Assembly (NCBI GenBank): GCA_001510575.1
Contig: LNGK01000002.1
Coordinates: forward strand, 1,352,144-1,416,143
DNA from: Knoxdaviesia capensis
Lineage: Eukaryota > Ascomycota > Sordariomycetes > Microascales > Gondwanamycetaceae
Reading direction: 5' to 3'
DNA: 64,000 bases
Shown: in pieces, positions 46,336 through 57,042 of the stretch
Layout: every line of letters begins with the position of its first letter
Position numbering within the stretch: the first letter of the stretch is position 1
Program-made: the position numbers and the translations under genes
The notes under the pieces: model-generated
What the model was told of the DNA's origin: nothing
The model's database searches: none
The model's input: only the letters and a program-made list of their open reading frames with translations

Positions 46336-47188
46336 GGCGTGCTGCGGTCCCGGAAGTGGGAAAAAGGAGAAAAAATAAAGGAATAAAAAAGAGAACACGA
46401 TGAAAATCGAGAGTGCGCGCTGTGGAGTGTTGGAACCTGCGAGCGGTATTATCCGGAGTATATCGTGCGCCACTGGGGAGAATTCCCGCGAGATCCAACC
46501 GAAACTTGATAACTTGTCAACCCAGAAAAAAGAAATCACAAACGCACCATTAGCAAAACGAAAGATCGAGAAACGACCAAAGTATAAAGGAAACGACGCA
46601 GCCCCCGAAAAAAGAGCAGATCGCAAGCCAAAAACATAAAAAGAAAACAAGCTTCCCGATGTGGATAAATCGTGCCGCGTATGCTCGTCCGTTCGCCACA
46701 GTCAGCGCCAGGGTCGTTTCCCCTGCTTATTTCGACTCCAGATATCTTATCTTCTTCTATTCATCTCTACGGTCCACTAATTACGCCACCACCACGTCCA
46801 ATCATCCGTGTCAGCGAGGGGGAAAAGTGGGAGGGCCGGTTGGGGTTAGCTAGGGTTGTGGTGATACGTGGCCAGTGCTCGGGTTATATCTGGGTTGCGA
46901 TAAGCTTAGGGTTGGCCGGCCTTCGATGCGCATCTGATATTCACACCGCTCACCCACCACTTACACGGACACAGACACACGCTCAAGAGGAGAGAATAGC
47001 AGATGGAACGGCAGGATATATTAAGAATAGAACCCAAGACCCGCTCCTAAAAGACATGGCAGACAAAGTTCCCCCTCCAATCCACCGATCCCGGACAATG
47101 CAAATACTGATTCCAACCTGGATAACAAACCCGAATCCCAATGAATACTCCCAAGAATAACCACCAGTAGTACCTCAACCCCCCCCCC
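46336..47188. other. Promoter region of the secreted glycoprotein gene
   Basis: About 850 bp, A-rich near the start codon (46370-46640). It also carries the 3' flank of the BRCT gene. No gene is supported. Confidence 0.7.
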
Positions 47189-50100
47189 TCAGTTCCACGA
47201 CTTCGCCAGCGGACTCCCAACCTTGGGCGCAAACTGCAGGCTCTTGCGCCGCGCCGCCATCAGCCGCGCCATCAGCTGCTGCTCCTTCTCGGGCGACGTC
47301 TCGTACAGCGGCGGCGCGCGCGCCGGGCCCGACACGGTCCGCGGCGCGGGCTGGTGGTGGTGGTGGTGGCCGCCGAACCCAAAGTTCGGCACCGGCGCCG
47401 GCGTCATGAGGATCGGCGCGGCCACGCGCGGCGCCGGACACGTCCAGAGGCCCGCGGGGCCGGGCGAGTAGCCCTCGCCGCTGCCGACCGACGACGGCGT
47501 GTCCGGGCCAATGGCCGCCGCCATGCGCGCAATCGCCTCGGGCGCCGGCGTCTGCGGCACCGGCATCAGGAAGCTGTGCATCTCGCCGTCGTCGTCGTCG
47601 TCCTCGCCGGATGCGTCCGAGTCCGAGTACTCGACCGGCTCCGAATCGTCGTCGTCCTCGGGGTGCGCGCTGGCGGTGCTGGCGCGGCTGCGCGTGCTCA
47701 TGCCGCTGCTGCTGCGGCGCCGCCGGCCCTCGCTGGCTTCGGGCGGCGTGCGTGTCCAGATGGTGCTGTCGCGGCGGTTCATCGGCGTGTTGGGTGCCGT
47801 CTGCACGTCGCGGGGAGCGGTGGCGGGCGGCTTGGCCGGGTTGGCCGTGACGATCAGCCCGTTGAGGTTGGCCAGCGCCTTGGGCTCCATGCTCTTGCGC
47901 CGGCGGTGGTGGCCGCCGCGGGACGCCGACTTCGTGTCGACGTGGTACGGGGCCTCGTCGAGCCAGGTACCCTCGCGTTCGCAGCTATAAGAGAAGACAG
48001 TTACACAGTCAGATACATCCACCCATCGGTAGTCTCACAAACAAACAGGCGGGACGAAAAACGTACTCAAGAATCCAGCTGACACCAACACACTGCACCA
48101 CCCCGCCCGCATCGCGCACTTTCTCCAGCGTGCGCGGGCTGCCGTCCTTGAACACCACATGGGTGATGCCAACCTTGGACGTGTCCACCGCGCCGCCGCC
48201 CGCCCCCGCACTCCACGTCCAGCTCTTCACGCAGCGCGCGCCCATCTGCACGAGCAGCTCGACAAAGATGCCGCTGGCATCCGAGCCGTCGGTGGTGTGC
48301 ACGTCGACAAACACCACCGCGCCGCGGAGCAGGTTGGCCGTGCGCGCGTTAGCGCCCGGCGTTCGCGGCTCGTCGGGAATAGTCTCGCGCTGCTGTTGCT
48401 GGCGGCTGTTCCCGGTTGTGACATCCACGTCGTCCTCTTCGGTGGGGGCCGGGCCGCCCAGGCCAAAGGCGGACGACTGGCGGCGGCGCTGACGCCGCGA
48501 CGACGACGACGGCCGCGGGGCGCTGCGCGAACGGCGCTCTTTGACGGGCGACGGCGTCGAGTCGTCCGCCGGCTTCAGCGGGACCTTGGACACCGTGCTG
48601 ACGGTGCGCACCATGGTGTTCCGCACCGGTGTGACGGGGCCACCACGGCCGTGGCCCATGGCGGCGTCGATATCCGAGGCCCGCAGCGCCGGGTCGATGG
48701 GGAACTGGTTCTCGTCGGCGTATTCCTGGCTGGCCTCCGACAGCGCATCGGCGTGCGACAGCTGCGACATCTCGTTGGCTTCGGCGGCAAGCGCAACGTC
48801 GTCGTCGTCGGCGCGCATGTCGTCTTCGTCCTCGTGGATCAGGTTGTCTTCGTCCTCGTGGAAGCTGTCCTCTCCCAGCATTGCGGCAATTTCTGCCTCG
48901 ATGCACGCCTCCATCTCGCGGTCGATCGAGAGCTTGGCACGGGGCTGGGCGGCTTGGTGGCTTCGGGGCGTAGCCACGGGTTCAGTAGCAACAACAGACT
49001 CCTCTTCGCCAACCGCCACCGACGTGTCGATGTCCATAACATCAGCGGGCGCAGACACGGCAACAGGCTCGTGCTCTTCGGGCTCCGGGGTCTCGGCAGC
49101 CTTCCACCCCTCCATCTTCTTCACCAGCGGTGTGAACCCAATGTTCGACGCTCCGGCAGGCCGAGATACCGTCGGGGTGGACGACCACAGCGACGACCGC
49201 CGACTTGACACGCTACCGGCAAGCTCATCCTCCGACTCCGACTCCATCGCGTTCTCGCGGGGCGCGTACAGATCCGGGCGGCGGAACGCAACACGGCTGA
49301 CGGAGCGCACCGGCGACTGGGACTGGCGGGTTGGGGGCTGAAGAGGCGATTCGGGGATGTTCTCGGTGTCGTTGTCGTATTCGTCGTCGTCGTCGTCGAA
49401 GTCAGAGTCGTCGCTCGGTGGAGGGGGGAGTTCATCGGCCTGTTGTTTAGCAATGGCTGCGGCCAGAGCCTCGGCCTTCTCCTGGGCGACCTTAGCAGAC
49501 ACAGGCAGCGGGACGTCGGAGCTCTGGGCCACCCGAACTTCGTCGGGCTCGTCAACGGCCTTGGCCTCCACCACGGCCTTCTGCGGGCAAGGGGCCTCCG
49601 GGCTGGGAGCCACAGGGCTCGACGGTGCCAGCGAATTGTAATCGATCTGGCTGTACTCTTCCTCAGACTCCTCGACCAGCGGCTGGCGGGGCAGCACAAC
49701 GACTCCGCGGGTTGGCATCGCTAGAGTGGGAATCGGCTGGCGGAACAGCGTCCGCTTGACCTCGGAGACCGAGTTGACGACATTGAAAGTGTGGGTGTGG
49801 TTACTGTCGTTATCGTTGTCCTCATCAGGAATGTCGCTAATTTCAAGCCGCTCGTCCTCCTCCTCAACATAATCTTCCTCGGCATCCTCGGGGATATCGC
49901 CCATCATCAGAAGGTCGGAATGCTTAGCCGATGACAGCGGAGGCTGCGATGCAACAGTCTTGATCGCAGAACTATTCAGGGCGGGAGTCGATCCCAGACT
50001 CGGCAGTGCAGCCGGCTTCATCGCCGAGCGAGGGCGCTTAGCAGGAGAGTGAAGCAACGACGTTCCGCTGGTAGCAGGTCCAGAGGCCTTTACAGCCGAC

Positions 50101-51512
50101 CCGGGCATCTGAGATCCTCGCTTGGCAGGCGACTGCAACAGAGACGACTTGAACGAGACTGTAGGATCAGACTCAGCGCCAGCAGCAGCCAACTGAGACG
50201 CGCCGAGGGGAGCATCCTCAATGGCAGTTCCGCGCTTGGCCGGAGACTTGAGCGCCGGCTCCTTGATCGGGGAGGCCGACACCGGCATGCGCTTCGCGGG
50301 GCTAGCAAGCACCGAGGCAGCAAAGGGAACGTCAACGGCAGCAACAACAAGGCTGTTCGACCGGTCGACCTCGGGCGACGACGGCGGGCCCTGGTTCTTG
50401 CGCACGGCAGCAGCGAGAACGCCAGCGGCAGCGGGACGCACAGGACTCTTGCGCAGCGGGGTGCTATCGCCGAGGGCGAGCTCGTCGTCGGAGTACACGT
50501 CACGGTTCAAGGCCAGCTGGGTGATCTTCTTAGGACTCAGCGGGTGCTTATTCTGCTTCGCGGCGCGTGTGTGGGTGGCGGCAGGGGGGAGAGCTGTAGC
50601 TGCAGTGTCAACGGAGACGGTGGCTTTCGATTTGGAAGTCGTTCGGGATGTTGTTGCAGGTGCGGCTGTCGACGTGGTTGACGCAGCGGCAGCAGCGGGG
50701 GCGGTTTTCCGGACGGGGCGGCCACGGAGACCCGTTCCGGCGGCGGTGGTGGTAGTGGTGGTGGTGGTGGTAGTAGTAGTTGTCGATGCGGGAGCAGCAT
50801 CGGTAGCATCCTTCGCAGGGAGAGGCGCAGCAGGAGCGAGGTTCTCCTTCTCGGGAAGGTTAAAGGTGACCTGTTTCTTGGTAGCCTTCGCGGCGGCGGC
50901 GGCGGCGGCAGCAGACGCGGGAGGACGGCCGGCACGCGACTTGGCCACCGGTTCGGCCGGAGGGGCCGGTTCAGGGGCCGGGGTTTTGCGAGGACGGCCG
51001 CGGGCACGCGGGGCAGGTTCGGCAACAGCGGCGGCAACACGGGCGGTCGAGGTCTTCAGTGCCGACTTGATGGGTGCAGCAGTGGCAGTGGCGGTGGTCG
51101 AGGTCTTCACCGCCTTGTCGCGGGTGGATGTTGATGTTGTCGAGACGCGTGCCGGGGGGGCTTCGACAGCCTCCAGAGTGGCGGCGGCCACAACCTTGCG
51201 AGGTCTGCCGCGGGTCTTCGTGGCCTGGGTGGCGGGCACCTTCCGCAGCGGCTCGTCGGCCTCGTCGTCGGCGCCGCCGTCGAGGTCGTCGTCGTGGTCG
51301 GCCGTCTTCTTACGCTTGGCCGACTTGGCTGTGGTCGACGCGGTGGCAGCCGGCCCGGTGGAAACGGTGGCCGGGGTGGCAGATTTGGCGGCCGTGGCTT
51401 TGGCGCGCGAGGAGGCCGTGGTGGCCTTTGCCGATTTCGAGGTGGCGGCGGCGTCGGCGGGCTTGGTTGTGCGCGAACGCGTAACTCGGCGCGGAGGTGA
51501 TAGCGCCTCCAT
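47189..51512 (-). CDS. Large BRCT-domain nuclear protein
   Basis: Minus-strand exons 51512-48067 and 47984-47189 flank an 82-bp intron (GTACGT donor, TTATAG acceptor, phase 2) and encode 1413 residues. A single BRCT domain lies at about residues 1050-1160: GAVVFVDVHTTDGSDASGIF, LVQMGARCVKSW, GITHVVFKDGSPRTLEKV and VGVSWILDCEREGTWLDEAPY, with the Trp-Cys end restored by splicing. Fungal relatives are usually called microcephalin-like or simply BRCT proteins, with expected roles in chromosome condensation or DNA damage signalling. The N-terminal third is Ala/Lys/Thr-rich with AT-hook-like RGRPRK motifs (at least three). The middle has four SPAKR repeats and long acidic tracts. The C-terminal tail is disordered with a His run. 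The ATG at 51512 has a good context (GCCATCATGG); an in-frame ATG at 51575 would only add CT-repeat translation. Confidence 0.85.
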
Positions 51513-52290
51513 GATGGCGAAACTGGGTGATGCCGCTTTCGAGATCTGGAGAGAGAGAGAGAGAGAAGGATGCAAGAATGCTGTCAGTACAGAGAGGGAG
51601 AAGAGGGAAGTGAGTTGAAAGTTCCTAGAAGCCTAGCAAAACAAGATTTCAGAAACAAGGAAACAGGCACCAAGGAGAGATCACGGTGGGAGGAAAAACT
51701 GACAGTATACAGAAGATCACAGCAAGACAGCAACAACACGGTGATAGCGAAGCAGGAAAAACATCAACATCAACCCAGCAAGCACAACACCAATAAATGA
51801 AGATATTCCAAAACAGCAGATGAAATACGATAGCAAAAAAAATCAATAATAATCGTGAAGCATCGCCGATAACCTTCAGCACGGTCGTGTTTACGCAGGG
51901 AAAAAAAACACAGTAGCAGAAAGTAACGTTGGTGAAGTTTCGTTTGCATTGCTTGTGTGTGTTCCAAATAAGGCAAGAAAAAGCTTCCAGAGACGCGTAT
52001 TTACAAGGGTTCGATTGGCCTGCTGTGATTGGCTGGAGCTAGATTGGCGGTGGTTGCCGGGCAACGGCGCCAAGCGTGGACATTCGCGCGGCTAATTTCT
52101 GGAAGTATGTGCCAGCTGGTGGCGGGTGCTGGCAGCTGGCACGCAAAAGTGAAGCTTGCTTGCGTTTCTCTCAACCTTTCACCAGCCCGAGATGCATGCA
52201 TCATGGGTGAAACATCATGCAACCTTCAAACTGGACTTGTGCATGATTTCAGCTGTTTGGCAATTGTGTGGCCAACTTGGTTTTCGGGTC

Positions 52291-52378
52291 TTTTTTTTTT
52301 TTTTTTCCTTTTTTTTTCCTTTTTTTTTCCTTTTTTTTTCCTTTTTTTTCCCTTTTTTTTCTCTTTTCTCCCTTTTTT
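52291..52378 (+). repeat. Poly-T minisatellite with CC interruptions
   Basis: A T16 run followed by several near-regular T9CC units with an 11-bp period, decaying to T8CCC and T8C. Confidence 0.9.
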
Positions 52379-54262
52379 TCCTTTCCCTAACTCACCGTCC
52401 CTGTTCACCTGCGTAATCCCCTCCTCTCTTTTCTCGCCATCGCCGAACCCTTTCTTCGCCGCACACCCACAGTCTTGTCCTGTTCCCTCCGACCAAGCCG
52501 GACTGGTCAGCACCATACCGGACGGAACCAGCAAATGGTAAAGCCGGCGAGGGCGAGGGGAGAGGCAATATAACGGGGTGCACAGCACAGCGCCTTTCTT
52601 CATGTGAGACACACCCGTACTATGTATGGGTGGGGGGGTCTGGGCAAGTACAGTACAGTAGTTCTCGTTTGCGTGCATCGTACAGTTGACTTAAACCATG
52701 AGATTGCTTTCGTGAAAGTTTCCGGGCTGGCTGCGCTGGGCAGATCGGGGGGACAATAAGCCCCGATAAGAAGCCGAATCCCGATCTCGCACCCACACTC
52801 CAATCCCGGAGCTGGCGGCCTCGACCAAAACCCCGGTAAGGCGTTTTTGTCTTCTCCTCTGCTGTCATATAAAGCTGGCAGCAGCAAGCGTCGTAATACG
52901 CGTATTATGTACTGCACATGCATGCTGAACTCTTGCCAGTCTATAGCACAGCGCATCTGGAACAGCTCGGGAGGCTGTGTGTGGCAGTAGTTGGGTGTAA
53001 GTGCTCGGCTAGCCGCGCAACGAGGAGCGAGCGGAACCCGGCCCCCATCAAGCGGAGACGGCGGAATCTGCAGCGGGAGGTGATCCCGACAGACAAAACA
53101 GAGCGAGCGAAAGAAAGAAAGAAAGGTAATCAGGGGAAGAAAGAACAGAGAGGCCTCACCGTTCCTTTTCTTGTCCCCTGGGCCGTAGATTACTCTGTAT
53201 TCCTGTACGACTCCGTCTATCTCATTTCCCCCCCTCCGGAGCAATTCCACCTTTGCCAAGGTGCTGCATGTGGAATTCGGATGTTTACCACTCCATTCTT
53301 GGCCATTAGTTTCCGCTTCTTTTTTTTTTTTTTCTTCATTGTCCAGTCCACTTTTCTTTTGGTCTATCCGGGATTCCACCCACCAGCCAGGGAAGACAAC
53401 GACGCCAAACAGCCGAGGGGAGGGCCAAGCGCTACGAAATGACCAGGTTGTGTGGAATGCGAAATAACCAGAGCCCGCCCAGCCAGCCAGAGAGGCAGAG
53501 AGCAACATAAAGTCAAAACCAGGCCCTGGCATGTGGAATCTTAAGCTTCCTCGTTGTCACCTTAACCAGCACCAGCACAGGGAAGGGGGGCGCATGACCC
53601 GGCTTGGTGGTGGTGGCGGGCGGCACAGGGCTTCCTTTTCTTTTCTTTTCTTTTTATTCTATTTTATCTCCTTCGGTTGGGCTATTCAGGAACCACGCGC
53701 TGGGCTCGCTGACCGGTGGCCTGCTTGTTAGTTGTCCGTTCCTGATGTGACGTAGGCTGGCTGGTCTTCCTTCGCGGGCGGGATTTCTATATATATATAT
53801 ATCCACATCAGGCAGGCCATAAGCATCCCGATCTCTACGGGAGAGAAAGATGAGCCACGTGCTGGCAAGTGCCATGTCACCGTCTCGCCGGCGGAACATC
53901 CAAGCCGACCGGTGTAAAGCCAAGATGGGCGCAGTGACTGTCGACACGTAACACTGGAGGGGGCAATCACCGTCTCTTATATACTGACTGGCTACCCTTC
54001 CTGACTCCGTCTCTCCCTGCCATGCCTGTGACTGTGCTTCAACACTCTCAGGTCGCTTGCGATTATTCCCAGGGTCATAGAGTTGCTTCCTTATATAGTT
54101 GCCTCTTCCTTCCTGTCCTCCCCCAGTCCACAACCAAGCACATCACCCCATCTTCCTTCTCCTTCTCCTCCTTCTCCTCCTCCTTCTCCTCCTCCTCCTC
54201 CTCGGAATCTACCCGACCCAGGACCAGCCAGCTTCAACACTCCCTCCCCACCATCTGGTTGT

Positions 54263-54284
54263 TCTCTCTCTCTCTCTCTCTCTC
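54263..54284 (+). repeat. (CT)n run upstream of phospholipase B
   Basis: About ten CT units on the sense strand of the downstream gene. Confidence 0.85.
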
Positions 54285-54560
54285 GTTCTTCTCGTTCCTC
54301 TCGTTCTGTGCCCCAAACCCGGGCATTCCTCGCTTCCGGTCTAACGTACTCCCGGGTGCCCCCAACTTCCCTAGTCGCACGCACTAAAACCTGCCAATAT
54401 TCCAGTTCTCCACTCCCCGCGTCACCAGTCTAAGGTTGTGTTGCTTTTTTTTTCTCTTTTGCGTTTTCCGATCAGCTTCGTTCAACAACTCTCTTCGTCT
54501 GTTTTTTTAATTTCTCCTTTTTTCCTCGTCAAAAAGGAGCTGGAAATCTCCCCCTGCTCC

Positions 54561-54567
54561 TATAAAG
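54561..54567 (+). promoter_or_regulatory. TATA box candidate for phospholipase B
   Basis: TATAAAG lies 370 bp upstream of the ATG, which would imply a leader of about 300 nt containing the (CT)n tract at 54617-54641. Confidence 0.4.
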
Positions 54568-54616
54568 ACGTCCGGCCCACCTGTCCTCCCAGACTTGTCA
54601 AACGCTCCAGAGCCTC

Positions 54617-54641
54617 CCTCTCTCTCTCTCTCTCTCTCTCT
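54617..54641 (+). repeat. (CT)n run in the probable leader of phospholipase B
   Basis: About twelve CT units between the TATA candidate and the start codon. Confidence 0.85.
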
Positions 54642-54930
54642 ATACCGTCAGTAACGCTCGAGTTGCGCCTCGGCTCGCATCCGGATTGTCTTGCTTGTCG
54701 TGTGGTATACCATAAAATCCCGGAAACACACTCGGTGACCTCGGAATCGCCATTTTCCGTCTCCCGGTCGCGTGCCTTCCTTCCCGACCGAGACCTCCGA
54801 ACCTTCCCCGGCCACTCCCCGGGTCGCTCCTTCCGAATCAGGTCCCGACTCCGGCCGCCCCCAAACAACCACCGCTCAAAAAATATCATTCCCCGGCAGC
54901 CGGTCCCCCCGCGGCTTCCACCCACCCACC

Positions 54931-57042
54931 ATGAAGTCGTCCACATCCGTCTCCTCCCTCCTCTCCCTCCTCCTCCTCCTCCTGTCCACCCAATCGTCCC
55001 CCGCCTCGGCCTCCGCTTCTGCATCCTCCTCGGCCCCCTCCTCCCCGGGAACAGGTGACCTCGTCGCCCGCGCCCGCTCGCTCCCGCCGCGCGCCCTCCC
55101 CAACAGCCCGAGCGGCAACTACGCGCCCGCCCGCATCCCGTGCCCCAGCGACCGCCCGACCATCCGCACCGCCACCAACCGCACGCTCTCGGCCGGCGAG
55201 CTCTCGTTCCGCGCCGCGCGCCGCCCGCGCGCCGCCGCCAGCCTGCGCGCCTTCGTCGAGGCCGCCGCCATCCCCGACTTCGACGCCGCGAGCTACTTCG
55301 ACCGGCTGGTGGTGCCCGACACGCCGTCCGACGCCGCGGCGGCCACGCTGGACGACATCGTCGGCACGGACTTCCGCGTGCCGACCGTCGGCATCGCGGT
55401 GTCGGGCGGCGGCTACCGCGCCATGCTGAACGGCGCGGGCTTCCTCAAGGCCGCGGATAACCGCACGGCCGGCGCGCCCGGCCCGGACAACGGGGGCATT
55501 GCGGGCCTGATGCAGGCGTCGATGTACCTGGCCGGCCTGTCGGGCGGCAGCTGGCTGGTCGGCTCGCTGTTCGCAAACAACTGGACGACCGTGGCGGACC
55601 TCCAGGACAACGACGCCATCTGGCAGTTCCAGAACAGCCTGCTGCAGGGCCCGCCCGACTTCTCGTCGCGGCTGTTCCGCAGCGACACGGTCGAGTACGT
55701 GCGGGCGCTGCTGGACCAGGTCGACGAGAAGCGGGATGCCGGCTACGAAGTGTCGATCACCGACTACTGGGGCCGCGGCCTGGGCTACCAGCTGATCGAC
55801 GCGCCGGACGGCGGGCTGGCGTACACATTCAGCAGCATCGCCGAGGCCGACGCCTTCGTGAACGGCGAGTCGCCGTTCCCGCTGGTGGTGGTCGACCAGC
55901 GCAACCCCGGCGAGCTGGAGATCCCCCTCAACAACACCGTGTTCGAGTTCAACCCGTTCGAGATGGGCTCGTGGGACCCGACGCTGGCGGCCTTCGCCCC
56001 GCTCAAGTACCTCGGCTCCAACTTCTCCGCCGGCGTGGTGCCGACCAACGCGTCGCTGCCATCCGGGTCCAACGACTCCGTCGCCTGCGTCAGCGGCTTC
56101 GACAACTTCGCCTTTGTGCTCGGCACGTCGTCGTCGCTGTTCAACTACTACTACACCGCCAACACCTCGTCGCTCGGCAACGCGCTGGGCGACTTTGTGT
56201 CGGAGATGCTGACCGATCTGAACAACGACTCCGACCTGGTCGCCGTGTACCAGCCGAACCCGTTCCTTAACCTCGACGGCGCGGTCGACGCCATCGCCAA
56301 CAACGCCGCGCTCGACCTCGTCGACGGCGGGCTCGACCTGCAGAACATCCCGCTGGGCCCGCTGCTGCAGCCGCAGCGCGCCGTCGATGTCATCTTCGCC
56401 GTGGATTCGTCCGCCGACACCGTCAACGTGTGGCCCAACGGCACCGCCCTGCGCGCCACCTACGACCGCTCGCAGCTGGCCGTGGCCGACGGCCTGCAGT
56501 TCCCCGCCATCCCGTCCGCCAACACCTTCATCAACCTCGGGCTCAACCGCCGCCCGACCTTCTTCGGCTGCGACGCCGCGAACTTCTCGGCCGCGGACCC
56601 CATCCCCCCGCTGGTCGTGTACGTGCCCAACGCGCCCTACTCCGACTTCGCCAACGTGTCGACCTTCGACCCCAGCTACCCCATCTCCCAGCGCAACAAC
56701 ATCATCCTCAACGGCTTCAACTCTGCCACCCAGGGCAATTCGTCCCTGGACTCCACGTGGCCCGTGTGCGTGTCGTGCGCCATCCTCAGCCGCAGCTTCG
56801 TGCGCACCGGCACCGCCGTGCCCACTGCCTGCAACGCCTGCTTCCAGACCTACTGCTGGAACGGCACCATCAACGACGACACCCCGCCCGCCAACCTGCT
56901 GGCGCCCGGCCTGGTGCTGTCTGTCGGGCAAAACCAGACCAGCACTGACAATGACTCTGCCGCTCTTGGCCAGCTCTCACTGGCCATGTCCGCTGCGTGG
57001 GTTGCTGTGGCCGCCACCGTCGTCTCGCTTCTGTATATCTAA
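54931..57042 (+). CDS. plb1: Phospholipase B / lysophospholipase, GPI-anchored
   Basis: An intronless frame encodes 703 residues. Fungal phospholipase B removes acyl chains from phospholipids and lysophospholipids at the cell surface. The catalytic domain is of the cPLA2 type: PTVGIAVSGGGYRAMLNGAG (Arg163 region), the nucleophile in AGLSGGSWLVGS (Ser204), FPLVVVDQRNPGE, FEFNPFEMGSWDPTL and the Asp in DLVDGGLDLQNIPLGPLL. A signal peptide (MKSSTSVSSLLSLLLLLL) is followed by a Ser/Ala/Pro-rich, Arg-rich segment (residues 20-70). Many N-glycosylation sequons and a Cys-rich end (PVCVSCAIL, PTACNACFQTYCWNG) are typical. The C-terminal hydrophobic stretch (LSLAMSAAWVAVAATVVSLL) after a Ser/Asp-rich linker is a GPI signal. 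An upstream in-frame extension to 54772 was rejected because the signal peptide starts at 54931. Confidence 0.93.
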   Translation: MKSSTSVSSLLSLLLLLLSTQSSPASASASASSSAPSSPGTGDLVARARSLPPRALPNSPSGNYAPARIPCPSDRPTIRTATNRTLSAGELSFRAARRPRAAASLRAFVEAAAIPDFDAASYFDRLVVPDTPSDAAAATLDDIVGTDFRVPTVGIAVSGGGYRAMLNGAGFLKAADNRTAGAPGPDNGGIAGLMQASMYLAGLSGGSWLVGSLFANNWTTVADLQDNDAIWQFQNSLLQGPPDFSSRLFRSDTVEYVRALLDQVDEKRDAGYEVSITDYWGRGLGYQLIDAPDGGLAYTFSSIAEADAFVNGESPFPLVVVDQRNPGELEIPLNNTVFEFNPFEMGSWDPTLAAFAPLKYLGSNFSAGVVPTNASLPSGSNDSVACVSGFDNFAFVLGTSSSLFNYYYTANTSSLGNALGDFVSEMLTDLNNDSDLVAVYQPNPFLNLDGAVDAIANNAALDLVDGGLDLQNIPLGPLLQPQRAVDVIFAVDSSADTVNVWPNGTALRATYDRSQLAVADGLQFPAIPSANTFINLGLNRRPTFFGCDAANFSAADPIPPLVVYVPNAPYSDFANVSTFDPSYPISQRNNIILNGFNSATQGNSSLDSTWPVCVSCAILSRSFVRTGTAVPTACNACFQTYCWNGTINDDTPPANLLAPGLVLSVGQNQTSTDNDSAALGQLSLAMSAAWVAVAATVVSLLYI

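Larger units (their letters stand above)
51513..54930. other. Divergent intergenic region between the BRCT and phospholipase B genes
   Basis: No gene is supported in 3.4 kb. It contains a sense-strand (CT)n run next to the BRCT gene (51549-51566), a T9CC minisatellite (52291-52378), an inverted CTTATCGGGGC word (52760-52770), a (TA)n run (53789-53801), CTCC-rich DNA and two (CT)n tracts before the phospholipase gene. A 310-codon minus-strand frame at 52600-53532 has no coding character. Confidence 0.7.

Noticed and set aside
50221..51618. 465-codon plus-strand frame opposite the BRCT gene
   Set aside because: Antisense of low-complexity Ala/Lys/Thr coding; consists of Val/Ala/Gly repeats.
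52600..53532. 310-codon minus-strand frame in the BRCT/plb1 intergenic region
   Set aside because: Mixed Trp/Cys/Pro-rich composition, no domain, no signal, runs through T-rich repeats; chance frame.
54772..54930. Upstream in-frame extension of phospholipase B
   Set aside because: The signal peptide starts at the ATG at 54931; a 53-residue Pro/Ser leader before it would block secretion.
54886..56931. 681-codon minus-strand frame opposite phospholipase B
   Set aside because: Gly/Val/Arg/His-rich antisense translation with no recognisable domain.
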